Shown here one piece after another: positions 17,124 through 25,647 of a stretch of 64,000 bases of DNA (its first letter is position 1; every line of letters begins with the position of its first letter). The position numbers and the translations under genes were made by a program. The stretch is from CAIUGU01 sp963819685 (GTDB lineage: Bacteria; Pseudomonadota; Gammaproteobacteria; Steroidobacterales; Steroidobacteraceae). The stretch is taken from contig CAWFXI010000003.1 of NCBI GenBank assembly GCA_963819685.1, positions 1 through 64,000 on the forward strand, given 5' to 3'. The notes beneath the pieces were generated by a model that searched no databases, was not told the origin of the DNA, and saw only the letters and a list, made by a program, of their open reading frames with translations.

Positions 17124-20100
17124 ATGGACACGCCCCAACTCGGGATCAGCGGTCGCATCGCACGGCTGTTTCTCCGGAGCGAGCTGACGCCGTTGCTCGC
17201 GCTGGCGGCAATGCTCCTCGGCGTCTTTGCCGTCCTCGTAACACCTCGCGAAGAGGAGCCACAGATCGATGTGACGATGGCCAATATCATCGTACCGTTC
17301 CCCGGTGCGAGTGCGCCGCAGGTCGAAAGTCTCGTGGCTTCGCCCATGGAACAGGTGCTCGGTGAGATCGACGGCGTCAAGCACGTGTACTCGGTCTCAA
17401 GACCGGGCGTCGCCATCCTGACCGTGCAGTTTGAAGTGGGTGAGCCACGCAACGAGGCCATCGTCCGCCTCTACAACGCCGTGTATTCGAACCGCGACTG
17501 GCGGCCCGAGGGACTTGGCGTCCTTGAGCCCCTGATCAAGCCCAAGGGGATCGACGATGTTCCGGTGCTGTCCATGACCTTGTGGACTCGCGATGCCGAT
17601 CGCGGTGCCTATGAGCTGCGCCAGGTTGCGCATGCCATCGAAGCCGAGATCAAGCGCGTGCCGGGTACGCGCAACGTCTACACCATCGGCGGCCCTGATG
17701 ACACCGTGCATGTTTCTCTGGATCCACAGCGGCTTGCCGGCCATGGTCTGACGGTGCTTGGCCTGCTCGGGTCGCTCAAGGCCGCCAATATTGTTCTGCA
17801 CGCAGGCGATGTAGTCGGTGATGCCGGTGTGGTTCCTGTCCAGGCAGGCGAGTTTCTGGCCCATCGTGACGATGTTGCAGAAGTGGTCGTCGGCATGCAG
17901 GACGGTCGACCGGTCTATCTTGAAGACGTGGCCGACGTACGCGCGGGCCCCGATCAGCCGGAGCAATACGTGAAGTTTGGGGCGGGAGCCGCCTCCGCCG
18001 CTCGTGGCATTGAACTTGTCGGGGATGCGCCTGCCGTCACCATCGCCGTGTCGAAGCAGCCGGGACGCAATGCCATCGATGTCACTGATCAGGTCATTGA
18101 ACGTGTGGAGGCGCTGAAAGGCACCTACATTCCCGAGGGTATCGAGGCAACCGTGACTCGCAACTACGGCGAGACGGCAAACGACAAGGCGCAGAAACTC
18201 ATACAGAAGCTGATGTTCGCCACCGTGTCCGTGATCATCCTCGTCGTCGTGGCCGTTGGCTGGCGAGAGGCGATCGTCGTGGGCGCAGCGGTCATCGTCA
18301 CGCTGGCAGCCACGCTATTCGCCTCATGGGCCTGGGGATTCACGATCAATCGCGTCTCCCTGTTCGCGCTTATCTTTTCCATCGGCATTCTGGTCGACGA
18401 TGCGATCGTCGTCGTCGAGAACATCCACCGACACCTGCTGATGGGTGGCGGGTCTCCGGACCAGATTGTTCCCAGGGCCGTCGATGAGGTCGGCGGTCCC
18501 ACGATCCTTGCAACCTTTACAGTCATCGCAGCGCTGCTCCCCATGGCGTTTGTGAGTGGATTGATGGGCCCGTACATGGCACCCATCCCCATCAACGCAA
18601 GCATGGGCATGCTGATTTCGCTCGCGATTGCGCTGGTCTTTACGCCGTGGTTGTCGCGCCGGCTATTGGCGAATCTGCAACCAACGCACGCAGCGCACGG
18701 CGCCGGTCCCTCGCGGATCGATGCGTTTGCAGAAACAGTCCTTGGGCGGTTTCTGCGAGGTGCCGAGAGTCGCAAGCGTCGCCATCGACTGTACGGCGGC
18801 ATCGGCCTGGCCATCCTTCTGGCGATCTCTCTGGTCGGCGTGCAGTGGGTCGTGATGAAGATGCTGCCGTTCGACAACAAATCCGAGTTCCAGATCGTCG
18901 TCGACATGCCGGAAGGAACTCCGCTCGAGAAAACGGCCCGGGTTCTCGACGAGCTGGCAAGCGCCGTGGCGCAAGTGCCGGAGGTGACCGACTACCAGAT
19001 CTATGTCGGCACGGCTGCACCCATCAATTTCAATGGCCTGGTCAGGCAGTACTACCTGAGGTCCGGTCCGAATGTCGGCGATATCCAGGTGAACCTGACC
19101 GACAAGCACGAGCGTGACCGCAAGAGTCATGAGATTGCGCTCGACGCCCGCCCGCGGCTCGCCGAAATCGGCAAGCGCTTCGGCGCCGTCGTGCAAGTGG
19201 TCGAAGTGCCGCCCGGCCCGCCAGTGCAGGCGCCCATCGTCGCAGAGATCTATGGACCCTTCTATGAAGCCATGCGATCGGTGACCCTGCAGGTTCGCGA
19301 TGTGTTCCTGGAGACGCCCGACATCGTGGACGTGGATTCCAGCATCGAAGCGCCGGCCAGGCGCGTCATCGTGAGCGTCGATCGCAGCAAGGCAGCGCTG
19401 CTCGGAGTCAGCCAGGAAGCGGCGGTCAGCACACTGGCAGCCGCTCTTTCCGGTCAGGACGTGACGTATCTGCACGCAGGCCGGGAGCGCTATCCAGTGC
19501 CGGTGCGTCTCGAACTGCCAGTAGCGGAAAAGAGCGAGCTGGCGTCCGTGCTTGCACTGGAGGTTCCTGCCACAGGCGGCACCCGGATTCCGTTATCCGA
19601 AATTGTAACGGTCAGCGAATCGACGTGGGAAGGCGCCATCTATCACAAGGATCTGCTGCCGGTGGCGTATGTCACGGGGGATATGGCTGGCGATATCGAC
19701 AGCCCGCTGTACGGCATGTTCGGCATCATCGGCAAACTGGGTGACAGCTACCCGGCGATTGAACAGCGCTACATCACCCAGCCTGCCAACCCGGAAGGAT
19801 TTTCCGTCAAGTGGGACGGCGAATGGCAGATTACCTACGACACGTTTCGTGACATGGGGCTTGCGTATTCAGTCGGCCTGATTCTCATCTACCTGCTGGT
19901 GGTGGCGCAGTTCAAGTCATACGCGGTGCCACTGGTCATCATGGCGCCGATTCCGCTGACCATCATCGGCGTGATGCCGGGCCATGCGCTGCTCGGCGCG
20001 CAGTTCACCGCAACGTCCATGATCGGCATGATCGCGCTGGCCGGCATCATCGTGCGCAATTCCATCCTGCTCGTCGACTTCATCAATCTGGAAGTCGCCG

Positions 20101-20333
20101 CCGGGCGTGAACTCGTCGACGCAGTCATTCGCGCGGCCGCCGTGCGGGCCAAGCCCATCGTGCTGACCGGCCTGGCCGCAATGGTGGGTGCGTTCTTCAT
20201 TCTTGACGATCCGATCTTCAACGGGCTTGCGGTGTCCCTGATCTTCGGAATCCTGGTCTCCACCGCGCTCACGCTCGTCGTTATCCCGATCCTCTACTAC
20301 AGCTATCTGCGCAGGATCGTACCCAAGGCTTAA
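17124..20333 (+). CDS. RND-family efflux permease (AcrB/MexB-type superfamily)
   Basis: A 1069-residue proton-driven inner-membrane pump with the RND layout: TM1, periplasmic loop, TM2-6, second loop, TM8-12. In TM4 the motif FSIGILVDDAIVVVENIHRHL carries the paired proton-relay aspartates (DD, about residues 426-427). GMIALAGIIVRNSILLVDFI is the matching motif in the second half. The early sequence PREEEPQIDVTMANIIVPFPGAS is characteristic of a subgroup seen in many environmental proteobacteria. The ATG at 17124 is preferred over an in-frame TTG at 17118. With the preceding adaptor and the TolC homologue at 21610 it makes a complete tripartite pump. The interposed SQR gene suggests export linked to sulfide stress; the substrate is unknown. 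Confidence 0.92.
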   Translation: MDTPQLGISGRIARLFLRSELTPLLALAAMLLGVFAVLVTPREEEPQIDVTMANIIVPFPGASAPQVESLVASPMEQVLGEIDGVKHVYSVSRPGVAILTVQFEVGEPRNEAIVRLYNAVYSNRDWRPEGLGVLEPLIKPKGIDDVPVLSMTLWTRDADRGAYELRQVAHAIEAEIKRVPGTRNVYTIGGPDDTVHVSLDPQRLAGHGLTVLGLLGSLKAANIVLHAGDVVGDAGVVPVQAGEFLAHRDDVAEVVVGMQDGRPVYLEDVADVRAGPDQPEQYVKFGAGAASAARGIELVGDAPAVTIAVSKQPGRNAIDVTDQVIERVEALKGTYIPEGIEATVTRNYGETANDKAQKLIQKLMFATVSVIILVVVAVGWREAIVVGAAVIVTLAATLFASWAWGFTINRVSLFALIFSIGILVDDAIVVVENIHRHLLMGGGSPDQIVPRAVDEVGGPTILATFTVIAALLPMAFVSGLMGPYMAPIPINASMGMLISLAIALVFTPWLSRRLLANLQPTHAAHGAGPSRIDAFAETVLGRFLRGAESRKRRHRLYGGIGLAILLAISLVGVQWVVMKMLPFDNKSEFQIVVDMPEGTPLEKTARVLDELASAVAQVPEVTDYQIYVGTAAPINFNGLVRQYYLRSGPNVGDIQVNLTDKHERDRKSHEIALDARPRLAEIGKRFGAVVQVVEVPPGPPVQAPIVAEIYGPFYEAMRSVTLQVRDVFLETPDIVDVDSSIEAPARRVIVSVDRSKAALLGVSQEAAVSTLAAALSGQDVTYLHAGRERYPVPVRLELPVAEKSELASVLALEVPATGGTRIPLSEIVTVSESTWEGAIYHKDLLPVAYVTGDMAGDIDSPLYGMFGIIGKLGDSYPAIEQRYITQPANPEGFSVKWDGEWQITYDTFRDMGLAYSVGLILIYLLVVAQFKSYAVPLVIMAPIPLTIIGVMPGHALLGAQFTATSMIGMIALAGIIVRNSILLVDFINLEVAAGRELVDAVIRAAAVRAKPIVLTGLAAMVGAFFILDDPIFNGLAVSLIFGILVSTALTLVVIPILYYSYLRRIVPKA

Positions 20334-20344
20334 GGAGTACAACC

Positions 20345-21613
20345 ATGGCACACATCGTCGTTCTGGGAGCAGGAGTTGGCGGCGTACCTGCCGCTTATGA
20401 GCTGCGCAAGCTGCTCGCCAAAGAGCACCGGATCACGCTGGTCGGCACCAGTCCCTTTTTCGAGTTCACGCCGTCCAATCCATGGGTGGCGGTGGGCTGG
20501 AGAACGCGCGAGGAAACCCGCGTTGATCTCGCTGCGCCGCTCGCGAACAAAGGCATTGAATGGGTACCGAAGCAAGCGACCGCCATTGACGCGGAAGGAT
20601 CACGAATCACCATTGCCGATGGCACGGTTCTCAAGTACGACTATCTCGTGATTGCAACGGGTCCGCGCCTGGCCTTCGAAGAAGTCGCTGGACTCGGGCC
20701 GGATGCCTTCACCCAGTCCATCTGCACACAGGAGCACGCGGCATCAGCATGGGCCAGCTATCAGGAATTCCTGAAGAACCCCGGGCCGATCGTCATCGGC
20801 GCGGCCCCGATGGCCAGTTGCTTTGGACCTGCTTACGAATTCGCGATGATTCTCGATGCCGATCTGCGCAAGCGCAAGCTCCGTGACCGCGTGCCCATGA
20901 CGTATGTCACCAGCGAACCGTACATCGGTCATCTGGGCCTGGGCGGTGTGGGCGACAGCAAGGGCCTGATGGAGAGCGAAATGCGCCAGCGCCATATCAA
21001 GTGGATCACCAACGCCAAGGTTACATCTGTGGAAGCGGGCAAGGTCAATGCCACCGAGCATGGTGAAGACGGTGTCGTGAAGAAGGAACATCAGCTGCCC
21101 TTCGCTTACAGCATGATCCTCCCGGCCTTCAAGGGTGTGGATGCCGTCGCAGCGGTGCCGGGCCTGTGCAATCCGCGCGGCTTCGTGCTGATCGATGCGC
21201 ACCAGCGCAGTCCGAAGTACAGGAACATCTTTTCAGCCGGCGTCTGCGTTGCGATTCCGCCGGTTGAAGCAACACCCGTGCCGACAGGTGCACCGAAGAC
21301 CGGCTATATGATCGAGTCGATGGCCAGTGCGCTCAGTCACAATATCGCTGCGGAAATCGAGGGCAAGCAGGCAGACGCGCGCGCCACGTGGAATGCGATC
21401 TGTCTGGCCGACTTTGGCGACAGCGGCGCAGCGTTCGTAGCCCTGCCGCAGATACCGCCCCGCAACGTCACCTGGGCCAAAGAAGGCAAGTGGGTGCATC
21501 TCGCGAAGGTTGCGTTCGAGAAATACTTTCTGCGCAAGATACGCGTGGGCGATGTCGCGCCGGTTTATGAGAAGTACGTTCTCAAGGCGCTTGGCATAGA
21601 GCCATTGAAATGA
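20345..21613 (+). CDS. sqr: Sulfide:quinone oxidoreductase
   Basis: A 422-residue flavoprotein of the SQR/FCSD group, which oxidises sulfide to sulfane sulfur/polysulfide and reduces quinone at the inner membrane. It has an N-terminal FAD dinucleotide-binding motif (VVLGAGVGGVPAAYEL, residues 5-20) and a second ATG motif (YLVIATGPRL). Cys127, Cys159 (MASCFGPAYEF) and Cys353 (NAICLADFGD) match in position the three conserved catalytic cysteines of SQR (C128, C160, C356 in Acidithiobacillus). The C-terminal helix (HLAKVAFEKYFLRKIRVGD) would be the membrane contact. AAGGAGT lies 7 bp upstream. Its ATG follows the RND pump by 11 bp and its stop overlaps tolC (ATGA). Confidence 0.88.
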   Translation: MAHIVVLGAGVGGVPAAYELRKLLAKEHRITLVGTSPFFEFTPSNPWVAVGWRTREETRVDLAAPLANKGIEWVPKQATAIDAEGSRITIADGTVLKYDYLVIATGPRLAFEEVAGLGPDAFTQSICTQEHAASAWASYQEFLKNPGPIVIGAAPMASCFGPAYEFAMILDADLRKRKLRDRVPMTYVTSEPYIGHLGLGGVGDSKGLMESEMRQRHIKWITNAKVTSVEAGKVNATEHGEDGVVKKEHQLPFAYSMILPAFKGVDAVAAVPGLCNPRGFVLIDAHQRSPKYRNIFSAGVCVAIPPVEATPVPTGAPKTGYMIESMASALSHNIAAEIEGKQADARATWNAICLADFGDSGAAFVALPQIPPRNVTWAKEGKWVHLAKVAFEKYFLRKIRVGDVAPVYEKYVLKALGIEPLK

Positions 21614-22926
21614 GACGCCGGGAAGCGGGGCGCCTTCCTTCGAGCCTGATGCTGGCAATCGGTGCACTGGTATGTGCTGCCAGCACACAGGCGGAGACAC
21701 TTGAGGAAGCCTGGACCCTTGCCGAAGGCAGCGATCTCAGCCTTGCAGCGGTGCGCAGTGATGCCGAAGCTGCGCGCCTGGATGTTGAGGCGGCTCGCGG
21801 CGAGCGCTGGCCGGTGTTGATGGCGAACGGGACATTCACGCAGCTGCAGGACGCTCCGGCATTCAGTTTCGGCGTCCCCGGTCTGCCGGTCCAGCTTCCC
21901 GAGATCTTCGACAACGACAACTACGTGATGGCTGGGGTCAGCGTCAATGTGCCGCTCTATACGGGGGGACGCATTACCAGCCGGATTGCGGCAGCAGAGG
22001 CAGGTGACTCGGCCCGCAGCGCTGATGCCACGCGCGCGCAGTCGGACCTGCGACTCTCCGTTGCCGAAAGCTATGTAGACGTATTGCGCGCCGAACGCGC
22101 GCATGTCATCGCCCAGAGCAATGTTGCGAGTCTCGCTGAATACGTGAGTAATGTGCAGGCGATGTTCAGTCGTGAAGTGGTCCCGCGCAATGACCTGCTG
22201 TCTGCGCAAGTGGCGCTCGCCAATGCAGAACAGGGACGACTGCACACGGCGAACGGACTTGAGCTCGCCAGGGCAGCCTATAACCGCAGGATCGGGCAGC
22301 CCCTCGACCGGTTATTCGCGCTGTCGCCCGTTGCAGTGGCCTCGACTTCCGAACTTGAAAGCCTGACGGTTACCGAACTCGAAGCGAAGGCGCTGATGGC
22401 GAGAGCCGAGATTACCGTCCTTGATTCCCAGGGGCAGGCATTGGGGCATGCGGCGGAAGCCGAGCGCTCGCGCTTGTTGCCGCAGGTGAGCCTCACCGGC
22501 GGGTATCAGTATCTGGAGAACCAGGCCCTGGACCGGGATACCTTTACGATGGCAGGTGTGGGCCTGAAGTGGGCCTTGTTTGATGGGGGCCAGGTTCGCA
22601 ATCGCAGTGCCAGCCTGCGACAGACACAGCGGGCAACTGAGCAGCGTCTGACGGACCTGCGTTCGACGATTGCGCTCGAGGTCAGGCAGGCCTGGTTTAC
22701 GCTGCGGGAAGCCCGCGCCCGGACCGAAGTGGCACGAGGAGCAGTCGAGCAGGCGGAGGAAAACCTGCGTATCGCCAGGCAGCAATATGAGGCAGGGCTG
22801 GTCAACAGTACTCGCGTGCTGGAATCCGAGTCGCTGCGCGTGCAGAGTCTCGGCAATCGCGAGAATGCGGATCTCGATGTTGTACTCGCGCAAATGCGGC
22901 TTGCACGGACGGTTGGCCGTCTTTGA
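21610..22926 (+). CDS. TolC-family outer-membrane efflux channel
   Basis: A 438-residue outer-membrane factor, the exit duct of tripartite pumps. It has a signal peptide (LMLAIGALVCAASTQAE) and two OEP repeats: the first beginning TLEEAWTLAEGSDLSLAAVR with ASSAT-like barrel strands (YVMAGVSVNVPLYTGGRITSRI), the second with FTMAGVGLKWALFDGGQVRNRS. Long Ala/Glu-rich coiled-coil helices follow each. The start overlaps the sqr stop by 4 bases, so it is translationally coupled to SQR and clearly the last pump component of this operon. Confidence 0.9.
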   Translation: MRRREAGRLPSSLMLAIGALVCAASTQAETLEEAWTLAEGSDLSLAAVRSDAEAARLDVEAARGERWPVLMANGTFTQLQDAPAFSFGVPGLPVQLPEIFDNDNYVMAGVSVNVPLYTGGRITSRIAAAEAGDSARSADATRAQSDLRLSVAESYVDVLRAERAHVIAQSNVASLAEYVSNVQAMFSREVVPRNDLLSAQVALANAEQGRLHTANGLELARAAYNRRIGQPLDRLFALSPVAVASTSELESLTVTELEAKALMARAEITVLDSQGQALGHAAEAERSRLLPQVSLTGGYQYLENQALDRDTFTMAGVGLKWALFDGGQVRNRSASLRQTQRATEQRLTDLRSTIALEVRQAWFTLREARARTEVARGAVEQAEENLRIARQQYEAGLVNSTRVLESESLRVQSLGNRENADLDVVLAQMRLARTVGRL

Positions 22927-22991
22927 GGGACAGACCAGCAATGCTTCGCCTCGGGATTGAAATTGCGTCCCCGGATGACTAAAGAGCAAGC

Positions 22992-23444
22992 ATGGAATCT
23001 GTACCCTCAACCCTGCACATCGTCTGCCCCGCCTGCAACGGCATCAATCGCGTTCCAGAAGCGCGTCTCGCTGACGATCCGCATTGCGCCAGGTGCAAGC
23101 AATCGCTGTTTCAGGGCAAACCAGTGCCATTCAATGCTGTCCAGTTTGACCGGCAGCTGACGCGCAGCGATGTGCCATTGATCGTCGACTTCTGGGCGGA
23201 CTGGTGCGGGCCCTGCCACATGATGGCACCCGCATTCGAGAGCGCCGCCAGGAAACTCGAGCCGCACGTGCGCCTCGCCAAGGTCGACACCGAGGCGGAA
23301 CGCGGCATCGCCAGCCGATATGCCATTCGCAGCATTCCCACGCTCATTGCGTTTCGCGGTGGCCGGGAAATCGGCAGGCAGTCCGGCGCGATGTCGCTTG
23401 AGTCCTTGCTTGCCTGGAGCAGGCAGGCGCTTGGTCTGAGGTAG
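22992..23444 (+). CDS. trxC: Thioredoxin 2 (TrxC) with N-terminal zinc motif
   Basis: A 150-residue TrxC. The N-terminal zinc ribbon has Cys12, Cys15, Cys32 and Cys35 (VCPACNG ... HCARCKQ), and the thioredoxin active site WCGPC is at residues 71-75, followed by the cis-Pro region RSIPTLIAF. TrxC reduces protein disulfides in the cytoplasm and its zinc domain responds to oxidative stress. It lies 65 bp after tolC in the same direction and could be part of the reactive-sulfur response unit, because thioredoxins also reduce protein persulfides (established for Trx systems; inference here). Confidence 0.92.
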   Translation: MESVPSTLHIVCPACNGINRVPEARLADDPHCARCKQSLFQGKPVPFNAVQFDRQLTRSDVPLIVDFWADWCGPCHMMAPAFESAARKLEPHVRLAKVDTEAERGIASRYAIRSIPTLIAFRGGREIGRQSGAMSLESLLAWSRQALGLR

Positions 23445-23460
23445 GGCGCAATTACGAGGA

Positions 23461-23581
23461 GATAGGGGATAGGGGATAGGGGATAGGGGATAGGGGATAG
23501 CCAGATCAAATTCCTTGTGGACACTTTCCGCAGGAAAGTAAAGACTCTTGCACTGTCCCCTGTCCCCTATCCCCTATCCCC
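23461..23581. repeat. Inverted clusters of the heptamer GATAGGG
   Basis: Five and a half tandem copies of GATAGGG (23461-23500) face an inverted CCCTATC-type cluster (23553-23581), about 27 bp able to pair across a 52-nt loop. It fills the gap between trxC and the VIT gene and ends 10 bp before the latter's ATG. Shorter relatives (TATCCCC) lie before trpC (about 45850-45872) and before hslU. Confidence 0.75.
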
Positions 23582-23590
23582 TTCATTCTT

Positions 23591-24280
23591 ATGAGACATC
23601 GAGAACTTCATCGTGCGTCGCGCATCGGCTGGCTGCGAGCAGCCGTGCTCGGCGCCAATGATGGCCTGATATCGACAGCCAGCCTCGTGGTGGGCGTCGC
23701 GGCGGCCGCGGCATCACGATCCGAAGTGCTGGTTGCGGGCGTTGCAGGTCTGGTGGCAGGCGCACTGTCCATGGCGGCGGGCGAGTACGTATCGGTCAGT
23801 TCACAGGCCGACACCGAGAAAGCGGATCTCGCCCGGGAAAGTAAGGAACTGGAGACCGATCGCGCCTCGGAGCAGACGGAACTCGCGAATATCTACATCA
23901 GCCGGGGCGTCGAGCCGCTGCTCGCCGAAAAAGTTGCCTACCAGATGATGGAGAAGGATGCGCTCGGCGCACACGCGCGCGACGAGCTCGGCCTGTCGGA
24001 GATTACACGGGCCAGGCCCTTGCAGGCCGCATTGGCATCCGCTGCGACGTTTGCGCTGGGGGCAGTCATGCCGCTGATCGCCGTGTTGCTGCTGCCCGAA
24101 GCGACGTTGTTGCCCGGCATTGCAGTAATTGTGCTGATCCTCCTTACGGTGCTGGGAGCGCTCGCTGCCCGCACGGGCGGTGCACCGATATTCAAAGGCA
24201 TACTGCGAGTGACATTCTGGGGCCTGGTTGCAATGGCAGTGACCGCCGGGGTTGGACGGCTGTTCGGAACGACTGCGTGA
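23591..24280 (+). CDS. VIT1/CCC1-family Fe/Mn transporter
   Basis: A 229-residue membrane protein with the VIT/CCC1 pattern: RHRELHRASRIGWLRAAVLGAND at the N-terminus, TM1 GLISTASLVVGVAAAAA, TM2 ending AAGEYVSVSSQADTEKADLARE, a charged cytoplasmic helix bundle (about residues 65-140, metal-binding Glu/Asp-rich), then three C-terminal helices. Family members move Fe2+ or Mn2+ out of the cytosol. No ferritin-like domain is fused. Its TGA overlaps the GTG start of the following lipoprotein gene. Confidence 0.9.
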   Translation: MRHRELHRASRIGWLRAAVLGANDGLISTASLVVGVAAAAASRSEVLVAGVAGLVAGALSMAAGEYVSVSSQADTEKADLARESKELETDRASEQTELANIYISRGVEPLLAEKVAYQMMEKDALGAHARDELGLSEITRARPLQAALASAATFALGAVMPLIAVLLLPEATLLPGIAVIVLILLTVLGALAARTGGAPIFKGILRVTFWGLVAMAVTAGVGRLFGTTA

Positions 24281-24609
24281 ACGCCAGGATAGTGGGTGCA
24301 TGGTTTTCAGGAATCGCCAGCCTTGCAGCCTGTGCGACAGCGGCCCCCTATGCTTCGCGGGAAGACGCTTCCCCTGCTGCAACGACAGCGCCATCGCCCG
24401 TCAATCGACGGGTGGACTGGAATCAGGCGATTGCCCTGCTGAAGGCGGGCCGCGTACGGGCGATCGTGCAGACGCATGATCTCAGTGTCACGCTGACGCT
24501 GGCGGAGGGCGCGAGCGTCATTACGCAGGAACCGGCAATCGACGCCATCCTTGCAGCGATCTCCATGTATGCCCCGAACCCGCAAGCGATAGTCGTCGCT
24601 ACCGAGTAA
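24277..24609 (+). CDS. Small putative lipoprotein, unknown function
   Basis: A 110-residue protein starting at GTG 24277, which overlaps the VIT stop by 4 bases. The N-terminus has a hydrophobic stretch and lipobox-like LAAC (Cys about residue 19), followed by a Pro/Ala/Ser linker and a globular part (VDWNQAIALLKAGRVRAIVQTHDLSVTL...). The latter has an alternating beta pattern. I do not recognise a family. Translational coupling suggests a role near the VIT transporter, but nothing more can be said. Confidence 0.6.
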   Translation: MNARIVGAWFSGIASLAACATAAPYASREDASPAATTAPSPVNRRVDWNQAIALLKAGRVRAIVQTHDLSVTLTLAEGASVITQEPAIDAILAAISMYAPNPQAIVVATE

Positions 24610-24644
24610 TCGGACTTTTGCACCGACTTGTTAAGGAATCGGTC

Positions 24645-25397
24645 ATGAAGACGCGCGCTGTATTGCTCGCACTGTGCTCCGCGTTGATGTGCATGCAGGT
24701 GGCCGATGCCGCGACCGTAAAGCTCCTCAGTACCGGCGCAGTCGAACCCGGAATCCGCGTCGCCGCCGAACGCTTTGAGAAAGCGACTGGCCACAAAGTC
24801 AGTATCGCGATCCAGACGGCCCCGGAGGTCAAGCGTCTGCTCGAGGCTGGTGAGGTCTGGGACCTGGCCATTGCCACACCGACCACGATCGACGATCAGA
24901 CCCGTGCAGGCATGCTCGAGAGTGGCGCGGTCACGCTGGGCCGAGTGGGGGTGGGCATCGCAGTGCGTCAGGGCGCCCCTCTGCCCGATATCGCAACGGT
25001 TGACGCCCTGAAACGGACGGTGCTCGAAGCGGACACGATTCTTGTCAGCCGCGGGAGTACCGGCCAGTACGCGGAAACCCTGATGAAGAAACTCGGGATT
25101 TTCGGGCAGATCGAGGGTCGCCTGGTCCGGAGCGATCGGGGCTCGGAAGCCATGCACCTTCTCGGCCAGGGCAAAGGTAGTGACATTGCGTTTGGTGCGT
25201 TGACGGAGATCGTGTTGTCGAGAGACGAAGGCGTAGTGCTGGTCGGGGCACTGCCTGCCGAGGTCCAGACCTATACCACCTATGTCATTGCCCAGCTCAA
25301 AGCGGCGCCGCAGCCCCAGGCCGCGGCGGCCTTCCTGAAATACCTCGGAACGGCCGCAAGTCAGGCCGATTTCCGCGCTCAGGGTATCCAGGAATAG
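24645..25397 (+). CDS. ModA-like periplasmic substrate-binding protein
   Basis: A 250-residue solute-binding protein with signal peptide (AVLLALCSALMCMQVADA) and the type II fold of ModA/Wtp proteins: VKLLSTGAVEPGIRVAAERFEKATGHKV, ATPTTIDDQTRAGMLESGAV, ILVSRGSTGQYAETLMKKLGI and a C-terminal AAAFLKYLGTAASQADFRAQGI. The ATG at 24645 follows TAAGGAAT. The frame is open to 24618, but that adds residues ahead of the signal peptide. No ModB or ModC permease lies nearby. Some orphan members of this family bind other oxyanions or organics, so molybdate is not certain. Confidence 0.8.
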   Translation: MKTRAVLLALCSALMCMQVADAATVKLLSTGAVEPGIRVAAERFEKATGHKVSIAIQTAPEVKRLLEAGEVWDLAIATPTTIDDQTRAGMLESGAVTLGRVGVGIAVRQGAPLPDIATVDALKRTVLEADTILVSRGSTGQYAETLMKKLGIFGQIEGRLVRSDRGSEAMHLLGQGKGSDIAFGALTEIVLSRDEGVVLVGALPAEVQTYTTYVIAQLKAAPQPQAAAAFLKYLGTAASQADFRAQGIQE

Positions 25398-25556
25398 GAG
25401 GGTTCAATTTTTCTTGAATGCCGCCATGAAGATTGTTGCCCGAGTGCCGATGTAAGGGGCGTAGAGCCTGCTTGCCTGAGCCGGATTGGGGCTTATGAGT
25501 GACGCACGCACCTTTTCAGAGCACGCCAACACTGGCATTCTCTGGGTTTAACGTAA

Positions 25557-25572
25557 TGGCATGTCAATTGCA
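25557..25572 (+). promoter_or_regulatory. Candidate sigma-54 (-24/-12) promoter
   Basis: TGGCATGTCAATTGCA matches the TGGCAYR-N4-TTGCW consensus exactly and lies 75 bp before the TBDR start in a 250-bp gene-free stretch (25398-25647). No enhancer-binding protein gene is in the window. The remainder of the gap shows nothing else I can identify. Confidence 0.45.
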
Positions 25573-25647
25573 GCCGAAAACCCGTACTTCCGCCTTTCAG
25601 TTTGCGATGCGCCCTGATGCGCCGTCGCTGGCCGCGATTTACTCAAC

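Noticed and set aside
17124..20333. Heavy-metal RND pump (CusA/CzcA)
   Set aside because: The adaptor lacks metal-binding motifs and the TM4 motif is of the DD type followed by AIVVVENIHRH; neighbours point to sulfur chemistry.
23461..23581. Possible CRISPR-like array
   Set aside because: Seven-base units without spacers, arranged as two inverted clusters; no cas genes.
25398..25647. Riboswitch (for example cobalamin) before the TBDR
   Set aside because: I could not find a B12-box-like or other conserved riboswitch core; only the sigma-54-like site stands out.
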